From: Massilia timonae CCUG 45783
GTDB lineage: Bacteria; Pseudomonadota; Gammaproteobacteria; Burkholderiales; Burkholderiaceae_D
Length of the DNA stretch: 55,790 bases
Direction of reading: 5' to 3'
Assembly: GCF_000315425.1 (NCBI RefSeq)
Contig: NZ_JH992925.1
Location: 214,348-270,137 of the forward strand
This document shows positions 1-9,588 of this stretch, piece by piece (positions within the stretch are counted from its first letter, which is position 1; each line of letters opens with the position of its first letter). The notes under the pieces were generated by a model that was not told where the DNA came from, searched no databases, and worked only from the letters and a program-made list of their open reading frames with translations. The position numbers and the translations under genes are program-made.

Positions 1-1
1 G

Positions 2-1384
2 CCGCCGATCGTCCAGGCCGAGGCGCGTCCACCGGCCCAGGCCCGGCGGCCGAAGCGCACCAAGCCGCCCGCGCCGAAGCGCAGGCTGCGCGAGGTGCCG
101 CCCCCGGTGATCGTGGCCGCCCCGGATCCGGAATCGGAATTTACCGTTCCCGTGCCCTTGCCGGACGTCGTCCCTGAACCGGCGCTCGATGCGCCGGCGC
201 TGGCCGACGCGGTCGCACAAGAACCGCCGGCGGAGCCGGCCGAGTTGCCCGACCCGGGTCCGGATCTCGTTGCGCAGGCGGCCGAGGAAGAACGCCAGCG
301 CCTGTCGGCAGAGCAGCAGGAGCTGGAACGGCTGGCCCAGGCCGAGCGTGAAGTCGCCGAGCGCCTGGCGCAGGAAAGGGTCGAACAGGAGCGGCTGGAA
401 CAGGAGCGGCGCGAGCAGGAGCGCCGTGTGGCCGACGACGAAGCCCGGATCGCGCAACTGCGCGAGGCCGAGCGTTTGCAGGCCCGGGAACAGGCCGCGC
501 GCGAGCAGGCCGAGCAGCGGCTGGCGCAGCAGGCCGCCGAGCAGGCGCTGCAAGAGCGGATGCAGGAACAGGCGCTGGCGCGCCAGCGCGCCGAAGAAGA
601 CGCGCTGCGCCAGGCGCAGATACAGGAACAGGAGCAGGAGCGCGCACGCCAGGTGGCGCAACAGCAGGCGGAGCAGCAAGCGCAACAGCAGGCGCAACAG
701 CAAGCGCAACAGCAAGCGGAGCAGCGGGCGCGCGCCGAGGCCGAACGCCTGGCCCGCCAGCAGGCGGAAGACGCGGCGCGCCAGGCGGCGGCGCAGCGGA
801 TGCAGGCACAGGCGCCCGCTCCCGGCGCGGGCGCGGCGGCCATGGAATCGATGCCCGTCGGGCCGGGGCAGGGCGCGGGGCGTGGCGCCGGCAGCGGCGG
901 CGGCAGCCAGCCCGGCGCCGGATCGCTGGCCGGCTTGCCCGGCAATCGCGCGCGTGAGCTGCTGCGCGGCGTGACCATCCCCAACGTGAATGCGCCCGCC
1001 ACGCCGGCCGAGCGCGCCATGGGCGGGCGCCGGGTGCTGGCCGACGGCGGCGAGCGTGACGCGCCGCTGCGCCTCTATGTCGACAGCGTGCGCCAGAAGC
1101 TGGAGCGCAACGCGGTGCTGGGAGGCGCGCGCCTGTCGCTGCACGACGTGCGCATCGATCCCCTGGTCAGCGTGTCGCTGCGCAGCGACGGCAGCATCGA
1201 CGACGTCACCATCATCCGATCGAGCGGGCGGGCCGACATGGACGACGCGGTGCGCCGCTTCGTGCGCCTGAATGCCCGCTATTCCGCGTTTCCGCCGAAT
1301 GTCGCCGCACGATTCGACATCATCGAGATCCGCCGCATCTGGCGCTTCGCCGATGGGCTCAAGCTGATCGAAGAGATGCGCTGA
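2..1384 (+). CDS. TonB-like protein, C-terminal part (5' end outside window)
   Basis: The frame is open from the first bases, so the true start probably lies upstream; GTG at 95 is the first internal start candidate. What is seen is a Pro/Arg/Lys-rich stretch, a long Glu/Gln/Arg-rich coiled coil with few turn residues, a Gly/Ala-rich linker, and a C-terminal domain of about 100 residues. That domain resembles TonB C-terminal domains: VSLRSDGSIDDVTIIRSSG, followed by a D-DAVRR-type helix and a final strand. Such proteins pass proton-motive energy from ExbB/ExbD to outer-membrane receptors, or act as TolA-like envelope spanners. The unusually long helical middle favours a TolA-like, periplasm-spanning shape. 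The N-terminal membrane anchor is not visible. It lies about 150 bp upstream of the polysaccharide export genes, with no sign of a link to them. The family is fairly sure; the partner is unknown. Confidence 0.7.
   Translation, partial: PPIVQAEARPPAQARRPKRTKPPAPKRRLREVPPPVIVAAPDPESEFTVPVPLPDVVPEPALDAPALADAVAQEPPAEPAELPDPGPDLVAQAAEEERQRLSAEQQELERLAQAEREVAERLAQERVEQERLEQERREQERRVADDEARIAQLREAERLQAREQAAREQAEQRLAQQAAEQALQERMQEQALARQRAEEDALRQAQIQEQEQERARQVAQQQAEQQAQQQAQQQAQQQAEQRARAEAERLARQQAEDAARQAAAQRMQAQAPAPGAGAAAMESMPVGPGQGAGRGAGSGGGSQPGAGSLAGLPGNRARELLRGVTIPNVNAPATPAERAMGGRRVLADGGERDAPLRLYVDSVRQKLERNAVLGGARLSLHDVRIDPLVSVSLRSDGSIDDVTIIRSSGRADMDDAVRRFVRLNARYSAFPPNVAARFDIIEIRRIWRFADGLKLIEEMR
659..730 (+). 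repeat. 12-bp tandem repeat encoding Gln/Ala tetrapeptides
   Basis: Six in-frame 12-bp units with pattern SAR CAG CAR GCG (one unit ends CAG CGG GCG) encode QQQA, EQQA, QQQA, QQQA, QQQA, EQRA in the coiled-coil part of the TonB-like protein. Units are nearly identical at the DNA level, which points to recent slippage-type expansion. Copy number could vary between strains without changing the reading frame. Confidence 0.85.
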
Positions 1385-1535
1385 GCCCTGTGCGAAGCCC
1401 GCCACGCAGTTGCCCGTCGCACCCGACCTGACGCCGCCGTTCGCCATTTGATGCGCTGCAAAGCCAAGCCCGATGGACGCCGTACTCTGAACTGAATCGT
1501 TCACCTACTGCGACTATTTTTGATAGGCAACAATC

Positions 1536-2723
1536 ATGGCTCGGCTTCGTTCAGTTGCAATAAGGGATTTGTTGCGGGTTCTACGGTGTGGACCGCAGTC
1601 GCCTCGCGCGCCAGTGTCTGCGTTCACCATCGCCCTGCTGCTTGCGCTATGTCTCGCCCTGTCGGCCTGTGCGACCGGCATCGGGTTCGGCGACGCAGCG
1701 CGCTCCGGCGGTCCCGGCAATGCGTCGGCGCCCACCGCCGAGCTGATCACCGAAACCCTGATCGAGCAAGAGCGCGCGGCGCAGGCCAGCGTCGCCCGGC
1801 AAGACCTCACACCGCTGTTCGTGTCCCGGCCGCCGCCTTACACCATCGGGCGCGGCGACATCCTGTCGATCGTGGTCTGGGACCATCCCGAGCTGGCCGC
1901 CGGCGGCATGACCATGGCCACCTCGGCGGCCGACAGCGGCGTCGTCCAGCCGAACGCGACGCCGCCCGGCTTCGTCGTCGACCACCAGGGGCGCATCCAG
2001 TTCCCCCTGATCGGCCTGCTCAGCATCGACGGCAAGACCGAGGAAGAAGCGCGCGCCCTGCTCACCGGCAAGCTCGCGCGCTATATCGCCAATCCGAACG
2101 TCACCCTGCGCGTGCAGGCCTACCGCAGCCGCCGCGTGTATGTCGACGGCGAGGTGCGCACGCCCGGCCTGCAGGCGATCGACGACATCCCGATGACGCT
2201 GGTCGAGGCGCTGAACCGCGCCGGCGGCATGCAGCCGGCGGCCGACCAGAGCCGCATCGTGATCGAGCGTGGCGACGACCGCTACCACGTCAACCTGCGC
2301 GAACTGGTGCAGAAGGGCGTCAATCCGGGCGCCATCCTGCTGGCCCATGGCGACGTCGTGCGCGTGCATTCGCGCGAGGAGAGCAAGGTGTTCGTGTCGG
2401 GCGAGGTGATCTCGCCGAAGGCGCTCACCATGCACGACGGCCGCCTCACGCTCAACGAAGCGCTGGGCGAGACCGGCGGCATCAGCCCCCTGAGCGGCGA
2501 CGCGCGCCAGGTGTACGTGGTGCGCAAGGCGCAAGACCGCACGCGCGTGTTCCGGCTCGACGCGCGCGACTCCGGCGCGCTGGCGATGGCCGAGACCTTC
2601 GAGCTGCGGCCCAAGGACGTCGTCTACGTCGCCGCCTCGCCGCTGGCGAACTGGAACCGCCACCTGAGCCTGCTGTTCCCTGGCGCGTTGACGAATGCCG
2701 TCGGCGTCACGAATCGTCCCTGA
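1536..2723 (+). CDS. Wza-like polysaccharide export outer-membrane lipoprotein
   Basis: Likely the outer-membrane channel of the Wzx/Wzy-type export machine. A hydrophobic stretch ends in a lipobox (ALSAC, Cys about residue 47). The poly_export domain follows, starting PPPYTIGRGDILSIVVWDHPE, and then two SLBB-like repeats, seen as RVYVDGEVRTPGL and KVFVSGEVISPKA. The 395-residue length fits Wza (about 380). The ATG at 1536 has only a weak ribosome site; GTG at 1614 would give a more compact lipoprotein signal and is an alternative start. The wzc-like kinase follows 33 bp downstream, and the pair is divided from the minus-strand biosynthetic array by repeat-rich DNA. The family is firm; the start is uncertain. 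Confidence 0.88.
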   Translation: MARLRSVAIRDLLRVLRCGPQSPRAPVSAFTIALLLALCLALSACATGIGFGDAARSGGPGNASAPTAELITETLIEQERAAQASVARQDLTPLFVSRPPPYTIGRGDILSIVVWDHPELAAGGMTMATSAADSGVVQPNATPPGFVVDHQGRIQFPLIGLLSIDGKTEEEARALLTGKLARYIANPNVTLRVQAYRSRRVYVDGEVRTPGLQAIDDIPMTLVEALNRAGGMQPAADQSRIVIERGDDRYHVNLRELVQKGVNPGAILLAHGDVVRVHSREESKVFVSGEVISPKALTMHDGRLTLNEALGETGGISPLSGDARQVYVVRKAQDRTRVFRLDARDSGALAMAETFELRPKDVVYVAASPLANWNRHLSLLFPGALTNAVGVTNRP

Positions 2724-2756
2724 GCAGCTGCCACCGCTGTCCCGAGGAGTCTCGCC

Positions 2757-5030
2757 ATGACCAGCCCGCACGAGGCGCATTCGCTGAAACAGGTCTCGCA
2801 CAGCCCGCCGGTGCTGTCGGTGCCGTTCGACCCACGCCCGCCCGAACCGTTGCCAGAAGAATCCACGGTCGACCTGAAAGGCTATCTCAATACCCTGTAC
2901 GACAGCCGCTGGCTGATCGGCAGCATCACGGCGATCATCACGATCGTCGCCGTGCTGTATGCGCTGGTGGCCAACCCGGTCTACGAAGCGAACCTGATGA
3001 TCCACGTCGAGGAAGAAAGTCCGAACGCCTCGAAGAACATCCTGAGCGAGGCGTCGTCGCTGTTCGAGACCAAGAAGGCGGCGATCGCCGAAATGGAGTT
3101 GCTGCGCTCGCGCATGGTGGTTTCGCGCGCGGTCGACAACCTGCAGCTGTACGTGGAGGTGCAGCCGAAGTACTTCCCGGTGCTGGGCTCGTGGTTCGCG
3201 AACCAGAACGGCGGCGCGCTGTCCAAGCCCGGGCTGTTCGGCTATGGCGGCTTCGTCTGGGGTGGCGAGCGCGCCGCGGTATCGGTCTTCGAAGTCCCCG
3301 ACAATTGGCTCAACCGCGAGTTCGTGATCACCGCGCGCGCCAACAACCGCTATCGCTTTTCCGGAGGCGGCCAGCGCATCGCCTTCGACGCCAGCGTCGG
3401 CCAGCGCTACCGGGTGCAGACGCCGGACGGGCTGGTCGAGATCAAGGTCGACCGGCTGGTAGCCAATCCCGGCGCGCGCTTCAAGATCAAGCGGAAGTCG
3501 CGCCTGGGCACGATCCAGGGCATCCAGCGCTCCATGGTCATCACCGAGCAGGGCAAGCAGTCGGGCGTGATCGAGGTCAAGATGCAGGGCCAGGACGCCG
3601 ACCGCATCAACAGCCTGCTGAGCGAGATCGGCCGTGAATACATGCGCCAGAACCTGGCGCGCAAGACCGAGGAAGCCGAGAAGTCGCTGGCTTTCCTGAA
3701 CCAGCAACTGCCGATCCTGAAGCGCCAGCTGGAGCAATCCGAAGACCGCTATAACCAGTTCCGCAATGCCCACGGCACGGTCGACCTGCGCGAAGAAGCG
3801 CGCATGAGCCTGGCGCAGGCGGCGGCCGCGCGTGCGCGCCGCATGGAACTGATGCAGAAAAAGACCGAATTGCTGGCCCGCTTCACCGAAGACCATCCGG
3901 TGGTCGCCGCCGTCAATCGCCAGCGGCGCGAGGTCGATGCCGAGATCGAGGCGATCGCGGCCCGCATCCGCACCTTGCCGGTAATGGAGCAGGACGAGGC
4001 GCGCCTGACCCGTGACATCAAGGTCAACACCGACCTCTACACGGCCCTGTCGAACACGGCCCAGCAGCTGCGCCTGATCTCGGTTGGCCGGGTCAGCAAC
4101 GTGCGCCTGGTCGATGCGCCGATCGAGCCCGAGCGGCCGATCAAGCCGAACCGGCCGCTGATCGTGGCGCTGGCGGTGGTCACCGGCCTGTTCCTCGGCA
4201 CCCTGATCGCCTTTACCCGCAAGGCCATGCGCGGCGGGATCGACGACCCGGCCAAGATCGAGCGGCTGCTGCGGGCGCGGGTCGTGTATGCCTCCATTCC
4301 GCACAGCGGCAACGAGGACAAGCTCATGCGCAAGGTCAAGCCGGACGGCGGCCTGCCGCTGCTGGCCCAGGTCTTGCCCGAGGACCCCGCCGTCGAGAGC
4401 CTGCGCAGCTTCCGCGCCGCCTTGCGCTTTTCCATGCCGCACTTCAAGAACAACGTGGTCATGATCGCCGGCCCCACGCGCGGGCTGGGCAAATCCTTCG
4501 TGACCGCCAATTTCGCGGCGGTGATGGCGGCCAGCGGCATGCGCGTACTGCTGATCGACGCCGACCTGCGCAACGGGCACCTGCACCGCTACTTCGGCGT
4601 CGATCGCTCGCGCGGCCTGTCGCGGGCAATCGTGGGCGCCATGCCGGTCGACGAGGTCATCCACCGGAGCGTGCTCGATAACCTGGACTTCATTCCGACC
4701 GGAGAGTTGCCGACCAACCGTTCTGAGTTCCTGCTGCAACTGAACCTTGGTAATCTGCTCGAGCTGGTCAGTGAGCGCTACGACCTGGTGTTGCTCGACC
4801 CGCCGCCATTGCTGGCGGTGGCCGATGCGCTCATCATCGGCACCCATGCCGGCGCCGTGTTCATCGTGGCCCGCTCGGGTGTGACGACCGAGAACCACAT
4901 CAACGAGTCGATCAAGCGCCTCAACCATGCCGGCATCTCGCCGCGCGGGGTGCTGTTCAACGACATGGCGCTGCGTCTGGGCGAATATCGCTCGCAGTAC
5001 GGGACGGCGCAATTGGGGTACGCGGCCTGA
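2757..5030 (+). CDS. Wzc-like polysaccharide co-polymerase / BY-type tyrosine autokinase
   Basis: Inner-membrane protein that sets chain length and, through cycles of tyrosine phosphorylation, drives export with Wza. Seen: a Wzz domain with the first membrane segment around residues 55-75, a long periplasmic coiled coil (about 290-430), a GNVR-type region, a second membrane segment (about 462-485), and a cytoplasmic kinase domain. The kinase has Walker A GPTRGLGKS near 571, Walker A' LLIDADLRNG near 598 and Walker B LVLLDPPP near 680. The C terminus holds three tyrosines in 13 residues, a short form of the usual Tyr cluster. Arg replaces the more common Pro in the P-loop. The ribosome site GAGGAG sits before the ATG. 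No Wzb-type phosphatase is seen in the window. A hexanucleotide repeat starts at the base after the stop codon. Confidence 0.9.
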   Translation: MTSPHEAHSLKQVSHSPPVLSVPFDPRPPEPLPEESTVDLKGYLNTLYDSRWLIGSITAIITIVAVLYALVANPVYEANLMIHVEEESPNASKNILSEASSLFETKKAAIAEMELLRSRMVVSRAVDNLQLYVEVQPKYFPVLGSWFANQNGGALSKPGLFGYGGFVWGGERAAVSVFEVPDNWLNREFVITARANNRYRFSGGGQRIAFDASVGQRYRVQTPDGLVEIKVDRLVANPGARFKIKRKSRLGTIQGIQRSMVITEQGKQSGVIEVKMQGQDADRINSLLSEIGREYMRQNLARKTEEAEKSLAFLNQQLPILKRQLEQSEDRYNQFRNAHGTVDLREEARMSLAQAAAARARRMELMQKKTELLARFTEDHPVVAAVNRQRREVDAEIEAIAARIRTLPVMEQDEARLTRDIKVNTDLYTALSNTAQQLRLISVGRVSNVRLVDAPIEPERPIKPNRPLIVALAVVTGLFLGTLIAFTRKAMRGGIDDPAKIERLLRARVVYASIPHSGNEDKLMRKVKPDGGLPLLAQVLPEDPAVESLRSFRAALRFSMPHFKNNVVMIAGPTRGLGKSFVTANFAAVMAASGMRVLLIDADLRNGHLHRYFGVDRSRGLSRAIVGAMPVDEVIHRSVLDNLDFIPTGELPTNRSEFLLQLNLGNLLELVSERYDLVLLDPPPLLAVADALIIGTHAGAVFIVARSGVTTENHINESIKRLNHAGISPRGVLFNDMALRLGEYRSQYGTAQLGYAA

Positions 5031-5114
5031 GGGCGAGGGCTAGGGCGAGGGCTAGGGCGAGGGCGAGGGCAAGGGCAAGGGCAAGGGCAAGGGCAAGGGC
5101 AAGGGCAAGGGCAA
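5031..5114. repeat. Hexanucleotide tandem repeat, 14 units
   Basis: Fourteen uninterrupted 6-bp units begin at the base right after the wzc-like stop codon. Five are of the GGGCGA/GGGCTA alternating type, one more is GGGCGA, and eight are pure GGGCAA. A degraded G-rich tail follows to about 5130. The + strand is strongly purine-biased. The run is outside coding sequence, so length changes would not shift a frame, but it could affect wzc mRNA ends or act as a recombination spot. Confidence 0.95.
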
Positions 5115-5844
5115 GGGGGAGAGCGAGGGCGGCCGGCGTCCGGTTGCCATGATGTGCCTGCGGGGCCGTTTATGCTCGTGTTTGCCGGCTGCCACGCCGC
5201 AGGGGCTGGTGGGGCGAGATCGTTTCCTGAGAGGTGTGGTGCGTCCATTCCTGGTGACGAAGGCGCCGCATCCGGGCTGTCATGTCCCGTGTCGCATCGA
5301 CAGGCATCGCGGAGCGAACTCTAGCCCTATCCCGGTGTCTGATGACGCGTACTCTTGCAAGAGGCACGCCATCATATGACTCATCTTTGCCGCGAAAACC
5401 ATGCGACAGAGATCGAAGACGTTGGATGTGCATGGCATGCGGTCAGTAACGAGGTGGCATATGAACCACGGCACGCCACCATCACTCCTGCAGCGAGAAC
5501 GGCGCTACCCGTGGCGAGTCTGGCCGTGACGTCAGATACTGCGGCCGAACCTTGTCGGCGGGAGGCGGGAAAGTCACGCCCGTCAGATACCAACGCGGTC
5601 AACTGGACGGCTCGGGCAGGAAGAGGACGCTGAGCACATTTGCCCACATCTTCGATAGCAGCTTGCATTGACCATGCCGCATCGGGTGCGCCGCAGTGGG
5701 CAAAGCGCAAGAGGCCCGGCGGACCTGACATACCTGGCGCATCGCGGCGCAAGTACGGCATCTTTTTCATCAGGCGGCGTACCGGCCAGCGAGCGTTCCA
5801 GCTCGCGATTGCGCCGGCCAGCGACTACTGCGGCTTGCAAATAC
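5115..5844. other. Intergenic region between export genes and biosynthetic array; no gene supported
   Basis: About 730 bp between the convergent wzc-like gene and the minus-strand acyltransferase gene. Short open frames exist on both strands, but none has a credible ribosome site plus a recognisable protein, and they overlap one another as expected in GC-rich noncoding DNA. Near 5780-5825 there are isolated GGCCAGCG motifs, probably decayed copies of the 16-bp repeat that follows. No clear terminator with a T-tract was found for either flanking gene. Confidence 0.6.
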
Positions 5845-5940
5845 ACTGGCCAGCGAGTGCACCGGTCAGCGCACTCACTGGCCAGCGCACGCACCGACCA
5901 GCGCAGGCACCGGCGGGCGCACTCACTGGCCGACACCGGC
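5845..5940. repeat. Degenerate 16-bp tandem repeat, 6 units
   Basis: Six adjacent 16-bp units with consensus ACYGGCCAGCGCACKC occupy 5845-5860, 5861-5876, 5877-5892, 5893-5908, 5909-5924 and 5925-5940. The array ends four bases before the acyltransferase stop codon (5945-5947, read on the minus strand), so it would form the 3' end of the minus-strand operon transcript. There are no unique spacers between units, so it is not a CRISPR array. Confidence 0.9.
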
Positions 5941-5944
5941 CCAC

Positions 5945-7144
5945 TCAATCCGGCGACAGGACCGTGACGGAGGGACGGTTGGTGCGTGGAGCGAGCAGCC
6001 AGTCCTTCATCGCCCGGCGGATGCGGAAGGTATTGCGCTCGAAGGCCAGGTAGAACACATAGGCGAAGCCGACCAGGCCCAGCAGAAGCGCGCCGTACCA
6101 GAGGTAATCCAGCGTCACGAAGGGATCGAGCTGTTCGCGTCCGAACGTCTTGCCGCCGATGTGGATCGCCAGGAAGATCAGCGGCAGGTGGGTGACGTAC
6201 AGGGTGAACGAGAACTCCGAGAAGAAGTTGGCGATGTGATTGATGCGCAGGAAGCGCGACGCGGAAGGATCGACCCGCTGGTGCAGCGAGGACAGCAATA
6301 GCAGCAGGGGGACGCTGCAGATCATGTCTTGCACGAAGGATTCCGGCACCAGTTCGTTATTGCTGCCGGTCAGGCGGTAATAGCTGAACAAGCCCACCGT
6401 CAGCAAGCCCAGCACCACGCGCAAGCCGTTCCCGCAATGCAGCTCGATGCGCGAGAATGCCGCGCCCAGCAGCCACAGCATGAAGTACATCGAGATCATC
6501 TTCGGCAGCACGATCACCAGCGCCACGAAGGCGGCCGCGCAGGCGAGCCGCTTCAAGCGGCCATGGCCGAACAGCACCAGGGCCAGCAGCGGGAACTGCA
6601 CGTAGTACCAGGTCTCGTAGGTCAGGCTCCACAAGGCGTAGTTGCCGCCAAAATTAGGGACGAGGAAAGTCTGCAGGCCGAGCAGGTTGCCGACGAAGCT
6701 CGAGGCCGAGTAGTTATTCGACGGCGACAGATCGATCGCCCCGGGCTGCGCCACGCCGATGGCCAGGCCGATCAGCAGGATCAGCACCAGGGTCGGCAGC
6801 AGGACGGTCCACAGCCGGGTGACGCGGTCGATCGTGTAGTTGGCGAGGGCGCGCGGCTGGTGCAGGCGGTTCATCAGGCTGCCGCCGACGAGCCAGCCGC
6901 TGATCAGGAAGAACACGACCACCGCTTGATGGGCGAAACCGGTCACGAAGGCGAATACCTGGTAAGCGAAGGTCGGGTCTTGCAGCGAGCGCAGGCCCGG
7001 ATAGATTTCGGAGCGTAGGTGGCCGGCGGCGACCTCGAGCGCGGCGACGCCGCGCAGCAGCGAGAGCGCCAGCGATTGCAGCGGATAGTCGTGCAGGTTG
7101 GACTGGGCCCGACAGCGGATCGTGGGAAGCGAGAGGGACGGCAT
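5945..7144 (-). CDS. Acyltransferase 3 family membrane protein (probable polysaccharide O-acyltransferase)
   Basis: Polytopic inner-membrane protein of the acyltransferase-3 family, expected to move an acetyl (or similar) group onto a sugar of the repeat unit. Near the N terminus the family pattern LRGVAALEVAAGHLR gives the conserved Arg and His. Some ten hydrophobic segments follow, including VVFFLISGWLVGG. About 399 residues, normal for the family. I chose ATG at 7144 because AAAGGAG lies 7 bases upstream; an upstream in-frame ATG at 7177 would overlap the PAP2 gene. It is the last gene of the minus-strand array, 22 bp after the PAP2 gene. The substrate is unknown. Confidence 0.85.
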   Translation of the reverse strand: MPSLSLPTIRCRAQSNLHDYPLQSLALSLLRGVAALEVAAGHLRSEIYPGLRSLQDPTFAYQVFAFVTGFAHQAVVVFFLISGWLVGGSLMNRLHQPRALANYTIDRVTRLWTVLLPTLVLILLIGLAIGVAQPGAIDLSPSNNYSASSFVGNLLGLQTFLVPNFGGNYALWSLTYETWYYVQFPLLALVLFGHGRLKRLACAAAFVALVIVLPKMISMYFMLWLLGAAFSRIELHCGNGLRVVLGLLTVGLFSYYRLTGSNNELVPESFVQDMICSVPLLLLLSSLHQRVDPSASRFLRINHIANFFSEFSFTLYVTHLPLIFLAIHIGGKTFGREQLDPFVTLDYLWYGALLLGLVGFAYVFYLAFERNTFRIRRAMKDWLLAPRTNRPSVTVLSPD

Positions 7145-7166
7145 GGTGAAACTCCTTTCTGCAGTG

Positions 7167-7781
7167 TTAGCAGGCATCCCAGGGATAGGGATGGCTGTTG
7201 CCCGACAGCGCCAGGGCCACCAGGATCATCCAGTAGCCGACGTGCGCGAATTCCATCAGCCAGGCGCCGACCGCGAAGACCGGCAGCGACCACCAGATCG
7301 CCGGCATTAGCCGGGCCCGCTCCAGGTCGCCGGACCAGGCTGCGCCGAGCAGGCTGACGCCGGCGCCCAGCAGCCAGCCACTGAGCGCCTCGGCGGTCGT
7401 ATGCTCGCCCGTCGCCACCAGCAGCGCCGCGACGGCCAGGCCCAGCAGCAGGCCGAGTGCCAGGCCCACCCGCGCCGCGACCTGGCCCTGGCGTACCAGC
7501 AACACCCAGGCCGCGAACGGATAGAGCGCGCCGACCAGCGTCGCGTGGCCGCTGATCGCCTTGAACTCGAGCATGGAGAAATCGGTGCCCCAGCCCAGGT
7601 GCGCGATCTTGCTGCCGCCGACCAGCACCACCGCCGCGCCGAAACACGCGCCCCAGCGCAGCGCCGTGCGCCATGCCCCGGCGGCCAGCAACCATACCGC
7701 CAGCGCCGCTCCCAGCGGCAGCGCGACTTCGAGGTCGCCCAGGTGCAGCACGCGCAGCATCGCTTGATCGTCCAGTGACAT
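7167..7781 (-). CDS. PAP2-superfamily membrane phosphatase
   Basis: A 204-residue protein with about six hydrophobic segments and PAP2 signature parts: a Lys in GGSKIAHLGW (C1 region, weak), FKAISGHATL (C2, SGH) and ATGEHTTAEALSG (C3, His followed by Glu where Asp is usual). PAP2 enzymes dephosphorylate lipid phosphates such as undecaprenyl pyrophosphate. It follows the initiating sugar-phosphate transferase by 2 bp, so a role in recycling the undecaprenyl carrier during polysaccharide assembly is plausible. That role is inferred. The degenerate C1 motif leaves activity to be shown. Confidence 0.7.
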   Translation of the reverse strand: MSLDDQAMLRVLHLGDLEVALPLGAALAVWLLAAGAWRTALRWGACFGAAVVLVGGSKIAHLGWGTDFSMLEFKAISGHATLVGALYPFAAWVLLVRQGQVAARVGLALGLLLGLAVAALLVATGEHTTAEALSGWLLGAGVSLLGAAWSGDLERARLMPAIWWSLPVFAVGAWLMEFAHVGYWMILVALALSGNSHPYPWDAC

Positions 7782-7783
7782 GT

Positions 7784-8370
7784 TCAGCGAACGATCGCGG
7801 CCAGCGTGCGCAGGATGATCTTCATGTCGATCCAGAACGTCCGTTCGCGCACGTAGCGCACGTAGTAGTGCAGCTTGGCCGGCAGCACGGTGTCGATATA
7901 GGCGCGTTCCGGGTCGCCGGCGCGCGCCAGCACCGCGTTCTCGTCCTTGTAGAGGATCGAGGCCCAGTCGGTGATGCCGGGTGCGACCGACAGCACGATG
8001 CGGCGCAGCGGCTCCGGATAGTGGGCCACGTAGCGCGGCACTTCGGGCCGCGGCCCGACCAGGCTCATGCTTCCATTGACGACGTTGAACAGCTGCGGCA
8101 GCTCGTCCAGCTTGTAGCGGCGCAGCACGGCGCCGGCATGGGTGATGCGCGGGTCGGCGCCGACCGTGAGTTCGGGACCGCCGTCCAGTCTCTGGTGCAT
8201 GGTGCGGAATTTATAGATCGTAAACAAGCTCGCGCCGCGCCCGACGCGCTGCTGGCGATACAACACCGGGCCCGGCGAATCCCATTTGATCCACAAGGCG
8301 ATCGCGAGCAGCAAGGGCGACAGCAGCAGCAATCCCGCCAGCGACGCCGCCAGGTCGAACAGGCGCTTGC

Positions 8371-8374
<4 letters not shown>
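7784..8374 (-). CDS. PglC-type initiating phosphoglycosyl transferase (sugar transferase)
   Basis: Small monotopic phosphoglycosyl transferase that moves a sugar-1-phosphate from a UDP-sugar onto undecaprenyl phosphate, starting repeat-unit assembly. Seen: one N-terminal hydrophobic re-entrant helix (LAASLAGLLLLSPLLLAIAL), the basic-aromatic GPVLYRQQRVGR, KFRTM, then the catalytic Asp-Glu in KLDELPQLFNVVNGSMSLVG and GPRPE. At 196 residues it matches the short PglC class rather than the long WcaJ/WbaP class, which adds four membrane helices. ATG at 8374 shares ATGA with the stop of the upstream aminotransferase. A PglC-like enzyme next to an aminotransferase and a distant WbpM-like dehydratase suggests a bacillosamine-type first sugar (inference). 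Confidence 0.88.

Positions 8375-9580
<1,206 letters not shown>

Positions 9581-9588
<8 letters not shown>

Noticed and set aside
1647..5012. About 1120-codon minus-strand open frame over the wza/wzc-like genes
   Set aside because: Antisense shadow with biased composition; the + strand genes there have clear family motifs.
5149..5844. Several 60-130-codon open frames in the intergenic region
   Set aside because: They overlap on both strands, lack ribosome sites and encode unrecognisable, compositionally odd peptides.
5845..5940. CRISPR-like array
   Set aside because: The 16-bp units are directly adjacent with no unique spacers, and no cas genes are present.
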